The notes below the pieces were generated by a model. That model was given only the letters and a program-made list of their open reading frames with translations, made no database searches and was not told where the DNA came from. Shown here in pieces: positions 18,287 to 26,298 of a DNA stretch of 64,000 nt; position 1 is the first letter of the stretch; each line of letters begins with the position of its first letter. Source of the DNA: Nocardia shimofusensis NBRC 100134 (lineage in GTDB: Bacteria > Actinomycetota > Actinomycetes > Mycobacteriales > Mycobacteriaceae); assembly GCF_001613125.1 (NCBI RefSeq), contig NZ_BDBT01000026.1:1-64000 (forward strand), in the 5' to 3' direction. A program made the position numbers and the translations under genes.

Positions 18287-18399
18287 CCGTGACCGAATCG
18301 TTATAATCCCAGGTCGGGTTACCGGCCAGTACGACACTCGCCACAGTCACTTCTGGAACCGCGCCTCGGCCGGTAAAGTTTGGACGGTCGTACCACCAA

Positions 18400-18481
18400 G
18401 CGCGAGTGGCGAAATTGGCAGACGCGCCAGATTTAGGTTCTGGTGTCTTAGGACGTAGGGGTTCAAGTCCCCTCTCGCGCA
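18400..18481 (+). tRNA. tRNA-Leu, anticodon UAG
   Basis: Acceptor arms GCGCGAG (18400-18406) and CTCGCGC (18474-18480) pair perfectly, with discriminator A at 18481. The D-arm GGCAGACGC, the anticodon stem CCAGA/TCTGG around TTTAGGT (anticodon TAG) and the T-arm GGGGTTCAAGTCCCC are all readable. The long variable arm marks a type II tRNA, as expected for Leu. CCA is not encoded. The helicase remnant immediately downstream suggests the 3' end served as an integration site. Confidence 0.95.
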
Positions 18482-18531
18482 CAGATCTCCGTCATTCGTG
18501 ACAGATTTTCGCGCAGTGTGCGAAAGGCGGC

Positions 18532-18744
18532 ATGAACGCCGGCCAACGTCGCACCGCCCACGACACCATCACCACCCGCCTGAACGATGGAGCACCGCTA
18601 CTGATCGTGGGCACCGGCTCCTACATCGGCGAGGGATTCGACTGCCCGGCCCTGGACACCTTGTTCCTGGCCGCACCCGTGAAATTCAAAGGCCGCCTCG
18701 TTCAGTACGTCGGCCGCATCACCCGCACCGAAAACCCCGCGAGC
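18532..18744 (+). pseudogene. Fragment of an SF2 helicase (motifs V-VI only)
   Basis: The reading frame from ATG 18532 carries LLIVGTGSYIGEGFDCPA, LDTLFLAAPVKFKGRLVQY and VGRITR, which match helicase motifs V and VI of DEAD/DEAH proteins of the kind found in TOTE-type and other mobile conflict systems. Motifs I-IV are absent upstream, where the tRNA lies, and after about 18740 the frame runs into the antisense of the kinase gene, so only about 70 residues remain. It reads as the 3' end of a gene left by an integration or deletion beside tRNA-Leu. The helicase assignment is firm; the subfamily is a guess. Confidence 0.7.
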
Positions 18745-18750
18745 TGTGGA

Positions 18751-19722
18751 TTACGTGCCATCGTCACCGAGCGTCATCGACTTCGGATCTCCCCCAGAAC
18801 ATTCAGTGGTCTCCTTGCTCGACGGAACTGCGGTTGCAGGCGTGGCGGTCGAGCGCCGACTGTGCAGGCGCGATCGAACGTCGTCCCATTGTGTTTGGAT
18901 CAGCGCCAGCCTGGCCGCGCGGAACCTGCCGTCTTCGAGTTCGGTATGCAGGCGCAGTTCACGCGAGAGCACGATGGCCTTATTCAGCAGGAACGGCGCC
19001 TCGATTCCGGTCGCGGCGACGATCGCCTCGATGCTCGACTGCGCGTCGGGTGTGCCTGCCAGCAGGGTGTGCAGCATCGCGAGATCGAACCCTGCCGCGA
19101 ACAGCCCGGTGAATTCGAAATCGACCGGCACACAGTCGCCGCCGTCGGCGAGCAGCAGGTTGGACGGAAGCGGGTCACCGTGGGCGACGACGTCGAGGGG
19201 GCCGGCGGCGGCGATGAGTCGGTGCAGTGCCGTCCGGTCGTCGTGGTCGAAGATCCCGATGCGGTGGTAGCGCTCTACCCTGCCCGGGTAGTCGAACACC
19301 GGCGATAGCGCTTCCGCCGGTGGGTTCCATGCGCCGAAACCGAGCAGGGTGTACAGGATTGTGTCGAGCACGGCTGGGGCGATCTGGCCACTCGGGTATC
19401 GCTCGGTGTGCACGACGCGGCCGGGGATGTGTTCGATGACGATGCCCCGACCGTGCGCGGCGTGGATCAACTCGGGCACCCTTACCGGAGGCGGGCAGGA
19501 CGCGAATGCCCGGTAGATGCCGATCTCGTGCTCGAGTTTGTCCTGCCAAAATGTCTCGTCGGTCGAACACACCTTGATCACGGCTGCGCGGCCTCGGTAG
19601 GCGCCGACCGCCAGCAAGGATTTGTCGGTGGCTTGCAGGATTCGGTCGACTGTGATGGTTGCACCGAGTACGTCGGTGATCTTCGCGGTGACGGCATCGA
19701 GGTCGGGTGATGCTCCGGCCAT
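18751..19722 (-). CDS. Aminoglycoside phosphotransferase (APH) family kinase
   Basis: 323 aa, ATG 19722 with GGGAGGA 6 nt upstream. Protein-kinase-like fold: the N-lobe holds LLAVGAYRGRAAVIKV (putative nucleotide-binding Lys) and the C-lobe holds the catalytic HGDPLPSNLL (about residue 181) and the metal-binding VDFEFTG. The family phosphorylates aminoglycosides or small hydroxylated metabolites such as choline, ethanolamine or homoserine. The sequence does not decide between resistance and metabolism. It is a monocistronic gene in accessory DNA between a helicase remnant and a regulator module. Confidence 0.85.
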   Translation of the reverse strand: MAGASPDLDAVTAKITDVLGATITVDRILQATDKSLLAVGAYRGRAAVIKVCSTDETFWQDKLEHEIGIYRAFASCPPPVRVPELIHAAHGRGIVIEHIPGRVVHTERYPSGQIAPAVLDTILYTLLGFGAWNPPAEALSPVFDYPGRVERYHRIGIFDHDDRTALHRLIAAAGPLDVVAHGDPLPSNLLLADGGDCVPVDFEFTGLFAAGFDLAMLHTLLAGTPDAQSSIEAIVAATGIEAPFLLNKAIVLSRELRLHTELEDGRFRAARLALIQTQWDDVRSRLHSRRSTATPATAVPSSKETTECSGGDPKSMTLGDDGT

Positions 19723-20198
19723 CGGGATCCTCCCCTGGTCGCTGTGACGATATGGGGCGATCGCTCGACCAGGACGGGCTGGGCGGCGGCCTCACGCGAG
19801 CCGTGAGCAAGCGCGTGGATCGAACACGACTAGAGGAAGACGCGCCGACCTGAGACCCGACCTCCCCACCGGATCGGGTTCCAGGTCGGCCCCGGCAGGA
19901 TTCAGGACGCTTCGTCCCGCCCCCGAACCCGTGTGGTCATCGAACATCGTCAGCCCTGCGACCCCCTACGCCGCAGGCCTAACCGAAGCGATACGCAAAT
20001 CATACAAAAATTTTGACCGAGGTCAAGCGTGCATCACGAGATCAGTCGCTGGTTGCGCAAGTCATGAAGGCGTTCTCAGTAGCCGTAGCTGCAGTGCGTT
20101 GTCGGTGGCACGGCAACCAGCTTGGCGTTCTTACACCGCACAGAAGTCGTACCTACGATTATGCTTGCGTGCATGTACGCAAATTTTGGTACCCGCCT
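19723..20198. other. Intergenic region with an imperfect hairpin and a promoter
   Basis: No gene seen in 476 bp. Arms at 19845-19860 and 19874-19889 form a 16-bp stem with two mismatches. The right end holds the promoter and operator of the XRE gene. Confidence 0.5.
20131..20182 (+). promoter_or_regulatory. Promoter and 18-bp operator of the XRE regulator
   Basis: TTACAC (20131-20136), a 17-bp spacer, then TACGAT (20154-20159). Directly downstream is TTGCGT-N6-ACGCAA (20165-20182), with 8 of 9 symmetric pairs, covering the expected transcription start and lying 16 bp before the ATG. The layout suggests autorepression by the XRE protein. Confidence 0.6.
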
Positions 20199-20822
20199 AT
20201 GAATAAGGACACTGCGCGACAGTTGGGCCAGGCCGTCGTAGAGCGGCGTGATCAGCTGAACCGCAGCAGGCGTCAGGTCGCCCTGATGGGCGGCCCCACC
20301 GAGCCGACTCTGCTGAGAATCGAGCGCGGCGAGGCGGGCCGGATCAGTGCCAACACCCTGCACAAACTCGACGTGGGTCTGGCCTGGGAGCCTGGATCGG
20401 CTCAGCAGCTGATAACAGGTGGGGAGCCGATCCCGCTGCGGCGCGGCAGCACCATCGAAGTCGCACCGTCCTACATCGTCGTGCCCGCCGAAACCATCAG
20501 CGGGCTGCTCGCCGTCGCCCGGGAGATCTCCGAGTTGGCCGAAGCGGACTCCGCACTGCGCGAGGCGTCCCAGCGGCTCGACGACTGCATACAGCCGCTG
20601 TACTCCCGGTATATCACCCAACTGCTGGAAACCAACCGCCTCCACGGCGGTGCGCTCGGCCCTTTGGTCGCCCTCCTGGGCCCCTTTCTGGACCGTCCGA
20701 CCGACCCTGCCGACGCCGATTGGGAAGAGGCACGATATCGGCGGTGGCTCGCGGGCATTCGCATCGATATGGATGAGGCGACCCGCAAACGCTTCGAAGC
20801 CAGACTGGAGGCTGCCAGGTGA
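20199..20822 (+). CDS. XRE-family helix-turn-helix regulator
   Basis: 207 aa from ATG 20199 (MNKDTARQLGQAVVERRDQL). The HTH spans about residues 8-65 (RRQVALMGGPTEPTLLRIERGEAGRISANTLHKL, with GLAWEPGSA after it). A helical C-terminal part follows (LLAVAREISELAEADSALREA, LLGPFLDRPT). There is no Shine-Dalgarno, and a symmetric operator sits just upstream. The last bases overlap the start of the EspR-like gene (GTGA), so the two are translationally coupled and probably act together. The target is unknown; the divergent or convergent P450 locus is the nearest candidate. Confidence 0.8.
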   Translation: MNKDTARQLGQAVVERRDQLNRSRRQVALMGGPTEPTLLRIERGEAGRISANTLHKLDVGLAWEPGSAQQLITGGEPIPLRRGSTIEVAPSYIVVPAETISGLLAVAREISELAEADSALREASQRLDDCIQPLYSRYITQLLETNRLHGGALGPLVALLGPFLDRPTDPADADWEEARYRRWLAGIRIDMDEATRKRFEARLEAAR

Positions 20823-21253
20823 GCGGATCGCTGTCCCTATCCGAGCGCATCGACATGCTCTTTCGCGCGTTGCACAGCGCGGCCGGCGAAGAACCTGCCG
20901 TCGAGGCTGTCGCCGAGGCCATGCACGAGTACGGCATCGATGTCGACCACGCCGTGCTGGCGGCCCTGCGCGCCGGAGACCTCGAACACGCAGCACCGGA
21001 CCTGCTCACCGCTCTTGCGGGCCACTTCAATCAGCCGGCCTGGTATCTGACCGGCCCCGCCGATGACGAACAAGTCATCGGCGTGCACGTCCAGCTCGGC
21101 CTGCTGCGGGCGCTGCGGGACTCGGGCGTCAGCCGGGTGCGTCTGCGCGGACGGCCCACTCACTCCGACCGCGAGGCACTGATCGAAAGCCTGATGGCAC
21201 ACCGCGCGCAGGACTCGCCCGCACCGGTCAATCGCGGCGAGGAGACAGCCTGA
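20819..21253 (+). CDS. EspR-like DNA-binding regulator
   Basis: 144 aa from GTG 20819, overlapping the previous gene by 4 bp. It follows the plan of mycobacterial EspR: ERIDMLFRALHSAAGEEPAVEAVAEAMHEYGIDVDHAVLAALRAGD matches the position of the EspR HTH, then LLTALAGHFNQPAWYLTG, then a C-terminal dimerisation part (LGLLRALRDSGVSRVRLRG, DREALIESLM). EspR is a nucleoid-associated regulator of ESX-1 export genes in M. tuberculosis; no ESX genes are visible here. Its last 26 bp overlap the end of the convergent P450 gene. Confidence 0.72.
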   Translation: MSGSLSLSERIDMLFRALHSAAGEEPAVEAVAEAMHEYGIDVDHAVLAALRAGDLEHAAPDLLTALAGHFNQPAWYLTGPADDEQVIGVHVQLGLLRALRDSGVSRVRLRGRPTHSDREALIESLMAHRAQDSPAPVNRGEETA

Positions 21254-22631
21254 GTCGCAAGCCATTCGGCTTGAGTGTGATCGTCTCCTTGACCTTCAAC
21301 TCGTAGTTCGGATCGGCGTGTAGATCGAACTTGCGTAGCACAGTCGCCAACACGAGCGCGATCTCGTGGTAAGCGAACTGCCGACCGATACAGGCCCGCA
21401 TCCCGACGCCGAACGGCCGATACAGCTCCGGATGGCGCGCACGCACCCGCTCCGGAAGGAAGCGGTCCGGATCGAAGCTCTCCGGATCGCCACCCCACAG
21501 CTCATGGCGATGCAACTGCAACAATACGACGAATACCCATTCGTTCTTCTCGAACGGGTACCGTCCACCCAGCAGCGTGTTCGCGCGCGCCTTGCGGAAA
21601 TAGCCTGGGGCCGTCGGCCACAGCCGCAGTGTCTCATCGACGATGCGCCGCACATACCGCAGCTTGGCGACCTGCTCGAACTCGATCTCCTCGCCGGTCC
21701 ATATTTCGGTGATTTCGCGCCGAGCCCGCTCGGCGATCTCGGGATGCACGGAAAGATAGTGAAGCGCGAAGGCCATCACGCCGGCCGAGGTCTCGTGCCC
21801 TGCCGCGAGAAAGGTCAGAATCTGGTTGCGGATGTTCTTCTCATCCAGCAGTGTCCCGGTGTCCGGATCCGCCACGGTCAACATCCGGTCCAGTAGGTCG
21901 CCGTGCTCACCAGCGCCCTCGCGGCGGCGGTGGGCGATCACTTCGTCGATCTTCGCGTTCACCATCGCGACATCGGCTCGGTGCTGGGCACGTTGCTGAC
22001 GAAAGACAGTGCACTCGATGAGCGGATGCGAGTATGCCGACCGGTTGATGTATGTCAGCGCACGTAGCATCGCCGATACCACCGGATGGGGATCGGTCCG
22101 AGTGAACGACTCGAATTCGTAGCCGAATCCGGTCCGGCCGATCACCTCGAGGGCGACCTTGTTCGTATCGGCCGGCACATCGACCCACTCACCGGCGCGT
22201 CCGGCCCAGTGCTCGATCAACTCATCCGCGCACCGGCGCATGGTGGCGTGGTAGCCCCGCATCGCTGCCGCGGTGAACGACGGCGCCAGGACAGCGTGCG
22301 CTTTGGCCCAATTCGGTTCGGAGTTGTGCGCGGTGAACAGTCCGTCACCGGCCACGCTGCGCAGATCCCGGATCGGGACGCCGAGGAATTTCGACCACAG
22401 TTCATCGTCGTTGATCTCCCGCAACAGATCCGGGTCCGAGACGTAGGTGACCCGCGCCCCGAAGATGTTGCGCTCGTAGATTCCGCCGTACTTCTGCGCG
22501 CCACGCATACCCCATTGACTGGAATCGGTGACATGCAGATCCCACACGTCACCCAGGACCGGCAGACGGTACGGCGGATGCGGTAGCTTCCGCTCCCGGG
22601 CACGGATCGGCCTCGGAGTGGTCGTGGTCAT
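21228..22631 (-). CDS. Cytochrome P450 (CYP102/CYP4-like heme domain)
   Basis: 467 aa, ATG 22631 with GGAG 4 nt upstream. A hydrophilic N-terminus then PHPPYRLPVLGDVWDL (proline-rich hinge), I-helix FLAAGHETSAG with the acid-Thr pair, ExxR in DETLRLWPTAP, and heme loop FGVGMRACIGRQFAYHE (Cys about 410). The pattern resembles the fatty-acid-hydroxylase branch (CYP102 heme domain) rather than typical soluble actinobacterial P450s. No redox partner is fused, so ferredoxin and reductase must come from elsewhere. It begins 83 bp inside the end of the upstream DUF6545 gene and its end overlaps the convergent EspR-like gene. Confidence 0.92.
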   Translation of the reverse strand: MTTTTPRPIRARERKLPHPPYRLPVLGDVWDLHVTDSSQWGMRGAQKYGGIYERNIFGARVTYVSDPDLLREINDDELWSKFLGVPIRDLRSVAGDGLFTAHNSEPNWAKAHAVLAPSFTAAAMRGYHATMRRCADELIEHWAGRAGEWVDVPADTNKVALEVIGRTGFGYEFESFTRTDPHPVVSAMLRALTYINRSAYSHPLIECTVFRQQRAQHRADVAMVNAKIDEVIAHRRREGAGEHGDLLDRMLTVADPDTGTLLDEKNIRNQILTFLAAGHETSAGVMAFALHYLSVHPEIAERARREITEIWTGEEIEFEQVAKLRYVRRIVDETLRLWPTAPGYFRKARANTLLGGRYPFEKNEWVFVVLLQLHRHELWGGDPESFDPDRFLPERVRARHPELYRPFGVGMRACIGRQFAYHEIALVLATVLRKFDLHADPNYELKVKETITLKPNGLRLRLSPRRD

Positions 22632-23199
22632 TGTGCTCCATCCCGTAGTTCAGCGCCGCCACATGGGCGGCCGCCTCATCCCAGTGCGCGGCGATGCTGC
22701 GCAGCGTACGACGTTCGTCGACGATGTCACGTCCAGGCGCGGAAGCGTGCAGGCGAACATAGCGCCCCGGCGCCGCACCAGATCGCTTGCGGTGCAACGC
22801 CCGCATGATCTGCACCGTCTCCGCCATGGCCTCGGGCAAATAGTCGGGGGCGGGCTCGGAGTAGCGGCCCAGCACCAGCAGACAGTCACGGATCTCGACT
22901 GTCATCCGATGCAACCTCCGCGCCGATCCCACCGACGAAACCTGCTCTGCGGGAGAGGGGATCTCTCGCGCGCACACCGCCACCAGTTCGGTCCACAACG
23001 GTGTCAACCGCCGCACCGCACGCGAGGCCGGATCCACCCGAAGCCGGCGAGCGACCTCCGCCATCACCTGCGCCGACGCCGGAACAGCGCCCAGCAGAAG
23101 GAGATAGATGAAATTGCGCTCATTGGCATCGAAGCGGAAGTCGACGAATTCCTGTCCGGTCCCGGTCGCCGCGCACACCGCGCTGACAAGGATCGACAT
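22549..23199 (-). CDS. DUF6545-domain protein, MAB_1171c-like, N-terminally truncated
   Basis: 216 aa from ATG 23199 (GAGGAG 4 nt upstream); a GTG at 23241 is also in frame. It retains the C-terminal DUF6545 core: VRRLTPLWTELVAVCAREIP, then RLHRMTVEIRDCLLVLGRY. Full-length MAB_1171c-type proteins have an N-terminal set of membrane helices before this domain. Here only one hydrophobic patch (FIYLLLLGAVPASA) remains, and the ArsR gene occupies the place where the rest would be, so this is either a truncated relic or a cytosolic short form. Such proteins are often near XRE/EspR-like regulators and P450s, as here. Function unknown. Confidence 0.65.
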   Translation of the reverse strand: MSILVSAVCAATGTGQEFVDFRFDANERNFIYLLLLGAVPASAQVMAEVARRLRVDPASRAVRRLTPLWTELVAVCAREIPSPAEQVSSVGSARRLHRMTVEIRDCLLVLGRYSEPAPDYLPEAMAETVQIMRALHRKRSGAAPGRYVRLHASAPGRDIVDERRTLRSIAAHWDEAAAHVAALNYGMEHNDHDHSEADPCPGAEATASAVPSAGPG

Positions 23200-23260
23200 G
23201 GCCTCCTCGGTGGCCCAGACTCCGACAACGAGGATCACCACATATGTCAGGCGATTGGGC

Positions 23261-23632
23261 GTGGACGAGGTAGCGGCGGCAATCGCCGACCCGGTGCGGC
23301 GACAGATCCTGGAACTGCTGCTCGATCAGCCGCGCACGGCCGGTGAGATCGCCGGGCGATTCGCGATCAGCAGGCCCGCGATCAGCAGACATCTGCGGGT
23401 TCTGCGCGAGAGCGGCCTCGTCCGCGACGAAGCGACCGGACGGCAGCGCCTCTACTCTCTCGATCCGGGACCGCTGGCCGAACTGGCCGCCTGGATCGCC
23501 GATCTGCGTCGCACCGACACCTGGTCGCGCCGGTTCGACGCTCTGGACACCGAGGTCCATCGCGCCAGGCGCGACCGTCACGCCGGCACCCACTCCGCCG
23601 CGCATCCCGACACGAAGGAGAACACCGCATGA
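23261..23632 (+). CDS. ArsR family winged-helix regulator
   Basis: 123 aa from GTG 23261; TTG 23255 and ATG 23198 are alternatives, the latter overlapping the divergent start. Compact ArsR fold: AAAIADPVRRQILELLLD, recognition helix region FAISRPAISRHLRVLRESGLV, and wing DEATGRQRLYSLD. No metal-binding CxC is present. Its ATGA overlap with the next gene forms the common ArsR-AHSA1 pair, in which the regulator controls its partner. Confidence 0.88.
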   Translation: MDEVAAAIADPVRRQILELLLDQPRTAGEIAGRFAISRPAISRHLRVLRESGLVRDEATGRQRLYSLDPGPLAELAAWIADLRRTDTWSRRFDALDTEVHRARRDRHAGTHSAAHPDTKENTA

Positions 23633-24129
23633 CCACACCGGCGGGCCGACTGTTCGGCACCGACACCGGGGTCGACCTGGTCCTGACCCGCGCGTTCCGC
23701 GCCGGCATGGAGGACGTCTGGGCGAGCCTCACCCAATCCGAGCGCACCGCGCGCTGGTTCGGTCCATGGAAGGGCGAGCCCGGGCCCGGGCGCAGGATCG
23801 AGGTCCAGATGGCCTACGAAGAGGAACAACCCTGGATGCCGATGACCATCGAAGCGTGCGAACCGCCGCGACGGCTGGCGGTGTCCGCGGTCGACGACCA
23901 CGGGTCCTGGTTCCTCGAAGCGGTGCTCGTCGAGACCGACAACGGCACCGAACTGCGCTTCACCCAGCATTTCGCCGAGGCCGACCGCGAGTCGGTCTCG
24001 CACACCGGCCCGGGCTGGGAGTACTACCTGGACATGCTCGTCGCCGCCCACGAGGGCACCCCCGCACCGGACTTCGGCGACTACTGGCCCGCTATGCAGG
24101 AGTACTACACGGAACTGAAGGCCGACTGA
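23629..24129 (+). CDS. SRPBCC/AHSA1-domain protein
   Basis: 166 aa, ATG 23629 overlapping the ArsR stop. START-like helix-grip fold: LVLTRAFRAGMEDVWASLTQSERTARWFGPW, then the beta sheet with AYEEEQPWMPMTIEACEPPRRL and LRFTQHFAEADRESV, and the long C-terminal helix GWEYYLDMLVAAHEG. The family binds small hydrophobic ligands; the eukaryotic relative activates Hsp90. The ligand is unknown. It is co-transcribed with the ArsR gene. Confidence 0.88.
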   Translation: MTTPAGRLFGTDTGVDLVLTRAFRAGMEDVWASLTQSERTARWFGPWKGEPGPGRRIEVQMAYEEEQPWMPMTIEACEPPRRLAVSAVDDHGSWFLEAVLVETDNGTELRFTQHFAEADRESVSHTGPGWEYYLDMLVAAHEGTPAPDFGDYWPAMQEYYTELKAD

Positions 24130-24706
24130 CGACGAAAGGGCCGGTTCGGGCACACGTGGACGGCCCCGAAGCACCGACGTACTCGATTGCACCCGCTCAC
24201 ATACTGGCGGTCGAGACGCCGGGAGCGGGCCCAGGGACGCAGCAGCGATCGCCGCTACCGCCATATGCGCCGACCGGCGACTTCACTCGGAACTCCGCGT
24301 CCAGGGCGCCGCCGCACGGCGGTCCCGCCTCCCAGTCCGAAGCTGCCTCGGTCATCAACGCCGGCTCGATCCCTACACCCTCGACGACATGGCTGCGTCG
24401 CGATGAGTGACGTCAAGGAGTCGGGAAGAGGGTGCGCGCCGGATCGACAGCGGCACCGTCGAACACAAGGCCCCCGAACATGAGCTGTCCCATCTCGCCG
24501 AGGACCACCGACAAGGTGACCACAGGGCAACACTGACGGGAGCTGAAACCGTCTTCGTGGGGGACGTTCGGTCCATGGTGCGTTCGGCGATTTGGCGCAG
24601 CAAGCGGATACGGCGGCTCCACCGGGCGGGGCGGGAAACGGAGCCGGCGAGACTGTCCACCAGCGCGCCGACCGCGCTCACCGGTGCGAGCAAGTGACGT
24701 GGGTGA
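24130..24706. other. 577-bp stretch without a confident gene
   Basis: Open frames occur on both strands (for example 24407-24697 and 24373-24750), but none shows a recognisable domain or a ribosome binding site. It may be decayed coding DNA at the edge of the defence island. Confidence 0.5.
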
Positions 24707-25015
24707 TTGTTGACAACAGCCATTTTCGGCTCCTGGTTTCGGGTCGGCACGACGTATCAGCCCGCCGACGTGCGGCGCTGGGTCGCGGGATATCGGCCGC
24801 GAGCCGACGCCGCACTACACGACGCGCTGAGTGCCCTGATCGAGAGTGGCGACGATACCGCTCCCGACGCGGCCGACCGGGCACTCCTTGCGGTGGTCGA
24901 CCTGCCCTACGCCATGATCAAGCGATACCTGAGTGTCGGCCGGCAGATCCCCGACCACGCGCCCGAGTTCGCCGAGCAGGCAGCGGCAGCACTGTTCGCT
25001 ATGAGGTATAGCTAG
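24707..25015 (+). CDS. Small hypothetical protein
   Basis: A 102-aa frame from TTG 24707. The second half has protein-like composition (ADRALLAVVDLPYAMIKRYL, then PDHAPEFAEQAAAALFAM), but no family is recognised and the start has no clear ribosome binding site. It could be the end of a decayed gene. It is convergent with jetD and 56 bp from it. Confidence 0.4.
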   Translation: MLTTAIFGSWFRVGTTYQPADVRRWVAGYRPRADAALHDALSALIESGDDTAPDAADRALLAVVDLPYAMIKRYLSVGRQIPDHAPEFAEQAAAALFAMRYS

Positions 25016-25071
25016 GCACGCGAGGCGCTGGTTTGGATGGCCGACGGGTGACCACTTCGCTTGTGTTCGAT

Positions 25072-26298
25072 TCAGCGCAGATCCGCGATCAGCAAATCCA
25101 ATACGGCTTCCTCGTGGACGGCCAGATTCGTGCGGCTCATGACCGCGGAGAGTTCCGGATCCCACGGGGTGGGGACCGCGTTTCCGGCCAGCGGCAGGCG
25201 GGGTGTGCCGAGTTCTACGGCATCGAGGTAATCCTGAGCCGACATTCGCCACAGCTGCGCACCGAGGTTCTGCAATCGGCCCGCGATGGCGATCCCCGGC
25301 CAGTCGAAATCACCGTGGTATCGGAGGCGGATGCGGTCGGCGAGAACGACTCCCGCGGACGAGGGATTTCCACTGAAACACACGAGCGGCCGACGCACCC
25401 TGGTCTCGACCGCGCGCTGGAGAACTTGCGGATTCTCGCAAGCCGCGACAATGTCCCCGGGCACGGTCAGCGCGACGTCGACGGTCGACAGCTCGGCAAC
25501 CGTGAGATGTGTGACGAGCCCGAGTTCGGCGCGACTGCACATCATCACCGACCACGGATCATTGCCGGGTGGCCGCAGCCCCCAGGTGAGCACGGTGCCC
25601 GATACCGTGTCGGCGGTGATCCCGGCCAGCTGCCACACCGCGATCCGGTCACGAGGCCCGACCGGGTCGGGCTGATCGAAAGCGAAACTCAAGGCGCGCA
25701 AGGCCAGTCGCCCGGCAAGACGATCGTTGTCGAGCGCGTGCGCGTCGCCGGCGACGAGGGTCGCGAGCTGGCCGAGCATTCGTGGCGGTGCGACGGGGTC
25801 CAGGGCGGTGGCCACGGCGTGTGCGGCGATGGCGAATTCGACCCGGGCGGTCTCGGGTGCGCGCATCAGCAGTCCGGTGGCGTGCAGCCAGCGTGTCCAC
25901 TGCTGTACCCACGGTGCCGATGTCAGCCCGTGCTCGGCCAACACCCTGTCGACCTGCGCCCACAATGCGGTGACCGCGTCCTGGTGGGCGAGGCGCTCGG
26001 AGGGACGGTCGCGCAACGGGCCGCCGGTCAGGTCGGCGACGACGGGGACGAGCCCGCGGGCGGCGACGCTGCGACGCAACGCCGCATCCAGCTCCTCGAG
26101 CGACACTGTCCGCCGGCCTTGCGGAATCCGGCGGCCGAGCAGTCCGGAGAGTCGTTCTGCGGCATCGGTATCCAGTTCCGTGCGGATCGACCCGCCCAGC
26201 GAATGTCCGGTGCGTTCCAGGCGTGCCCGCAGTTGCTGCCACAGTCCGGTGAGGCCGGGCGCAGCGAGATAGTCGCGGAATCGGGTGGGCAGGGTCAT
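25072..26298 (-). CDS. jetD: Wadjet JetD: DUF3323-DUF2399 protein with Toprim nuclease domain (TIGR02679 type)
   Basis: 408 aa from ATG 26298, overlapping the jetC stop by 4 bp. The N-terminal half matches the DUF3323 pattern (FRDYLAAPGLTGLWQQLRARLE); the C-terminal half matches the Toprim-like DUF2399 domain. The latter has CENPQVLQRA (acidic Glu) and YHGDFDWPGIAIA (the DxD metal site). In Wadjet systems JetD is the nuclease that cuts circular plasmid DNA bent by the SMC complex. All acidic residues expected for activity are present. It is the last gene of the operon. TIGR and DUF names are from memory. Confidence 0.86.
   Translation of the reverse strand: MTLPTRFRDYLAAPGLTGLWQQLRARLERTGHSLGGSIRTELDTDAAERLSGLLGRRIPQGRRTVSLEELDAALRRSVAARGLVPVVADLTGGPLRDRPSERLAHQDAVTALWAQVDRVLAEHGLTSAPWVQQWTRWLHATGLLMRAPETARVEFAIAAHAVATALDPVAPPRMLGQLATLVAGDAHALDNDRLAGRLALRALSFAFDQPDPVGPRDRIAVWQLAGITADTVSGTVLTWGLRPPGNDPWSVMMCSRAELGLVTHLTVAELSTVDVALTVPGDIVAACENPQVLQRAVETRVRRPLVCFSGNPSSAGVVLADRIRLRYHGDFDWPGIAIAGRLQNLGAQLWRMSAQDYLDAVELGTPRLPLAGNAVPTPWDPELSAVMSRTNLAVHEEAVLDLLIADLR

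Larger units (their letters stand above)
18013..18399 (-). promoter_or_regulatory. Long fas upstream region with duplicated dyads
   Basis: 387 bp between the fas TTG and the tRNA gene with no credible ORF. It holds a TGAGGA-AA-TCCTCA dyad at 18125-18138 and two related inverted repeats at 18202-18226 and 18262-18286. A perfect TATAAT at 18302-18307 on the plus strand may serve the tRNA, though no good -35 is spaced correctly. A regulator such as FasR would be expected to act in this region. Confidence 0.55.

Noticed and set aside
19845..19889. Hairpin as a terminator
   Set aside because: Two mismatches in the stem and no gene ends beside it on either strand, so its role is unclear; noted only as part of the intergenic region.
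24373..24750. 125-residue minus-strand frame and the plus-strand frame 24407-24697
   Set aside because: No ribosome binding site and unfamiliar, Arg/Ser-rich products on both strands; neither is preferred.
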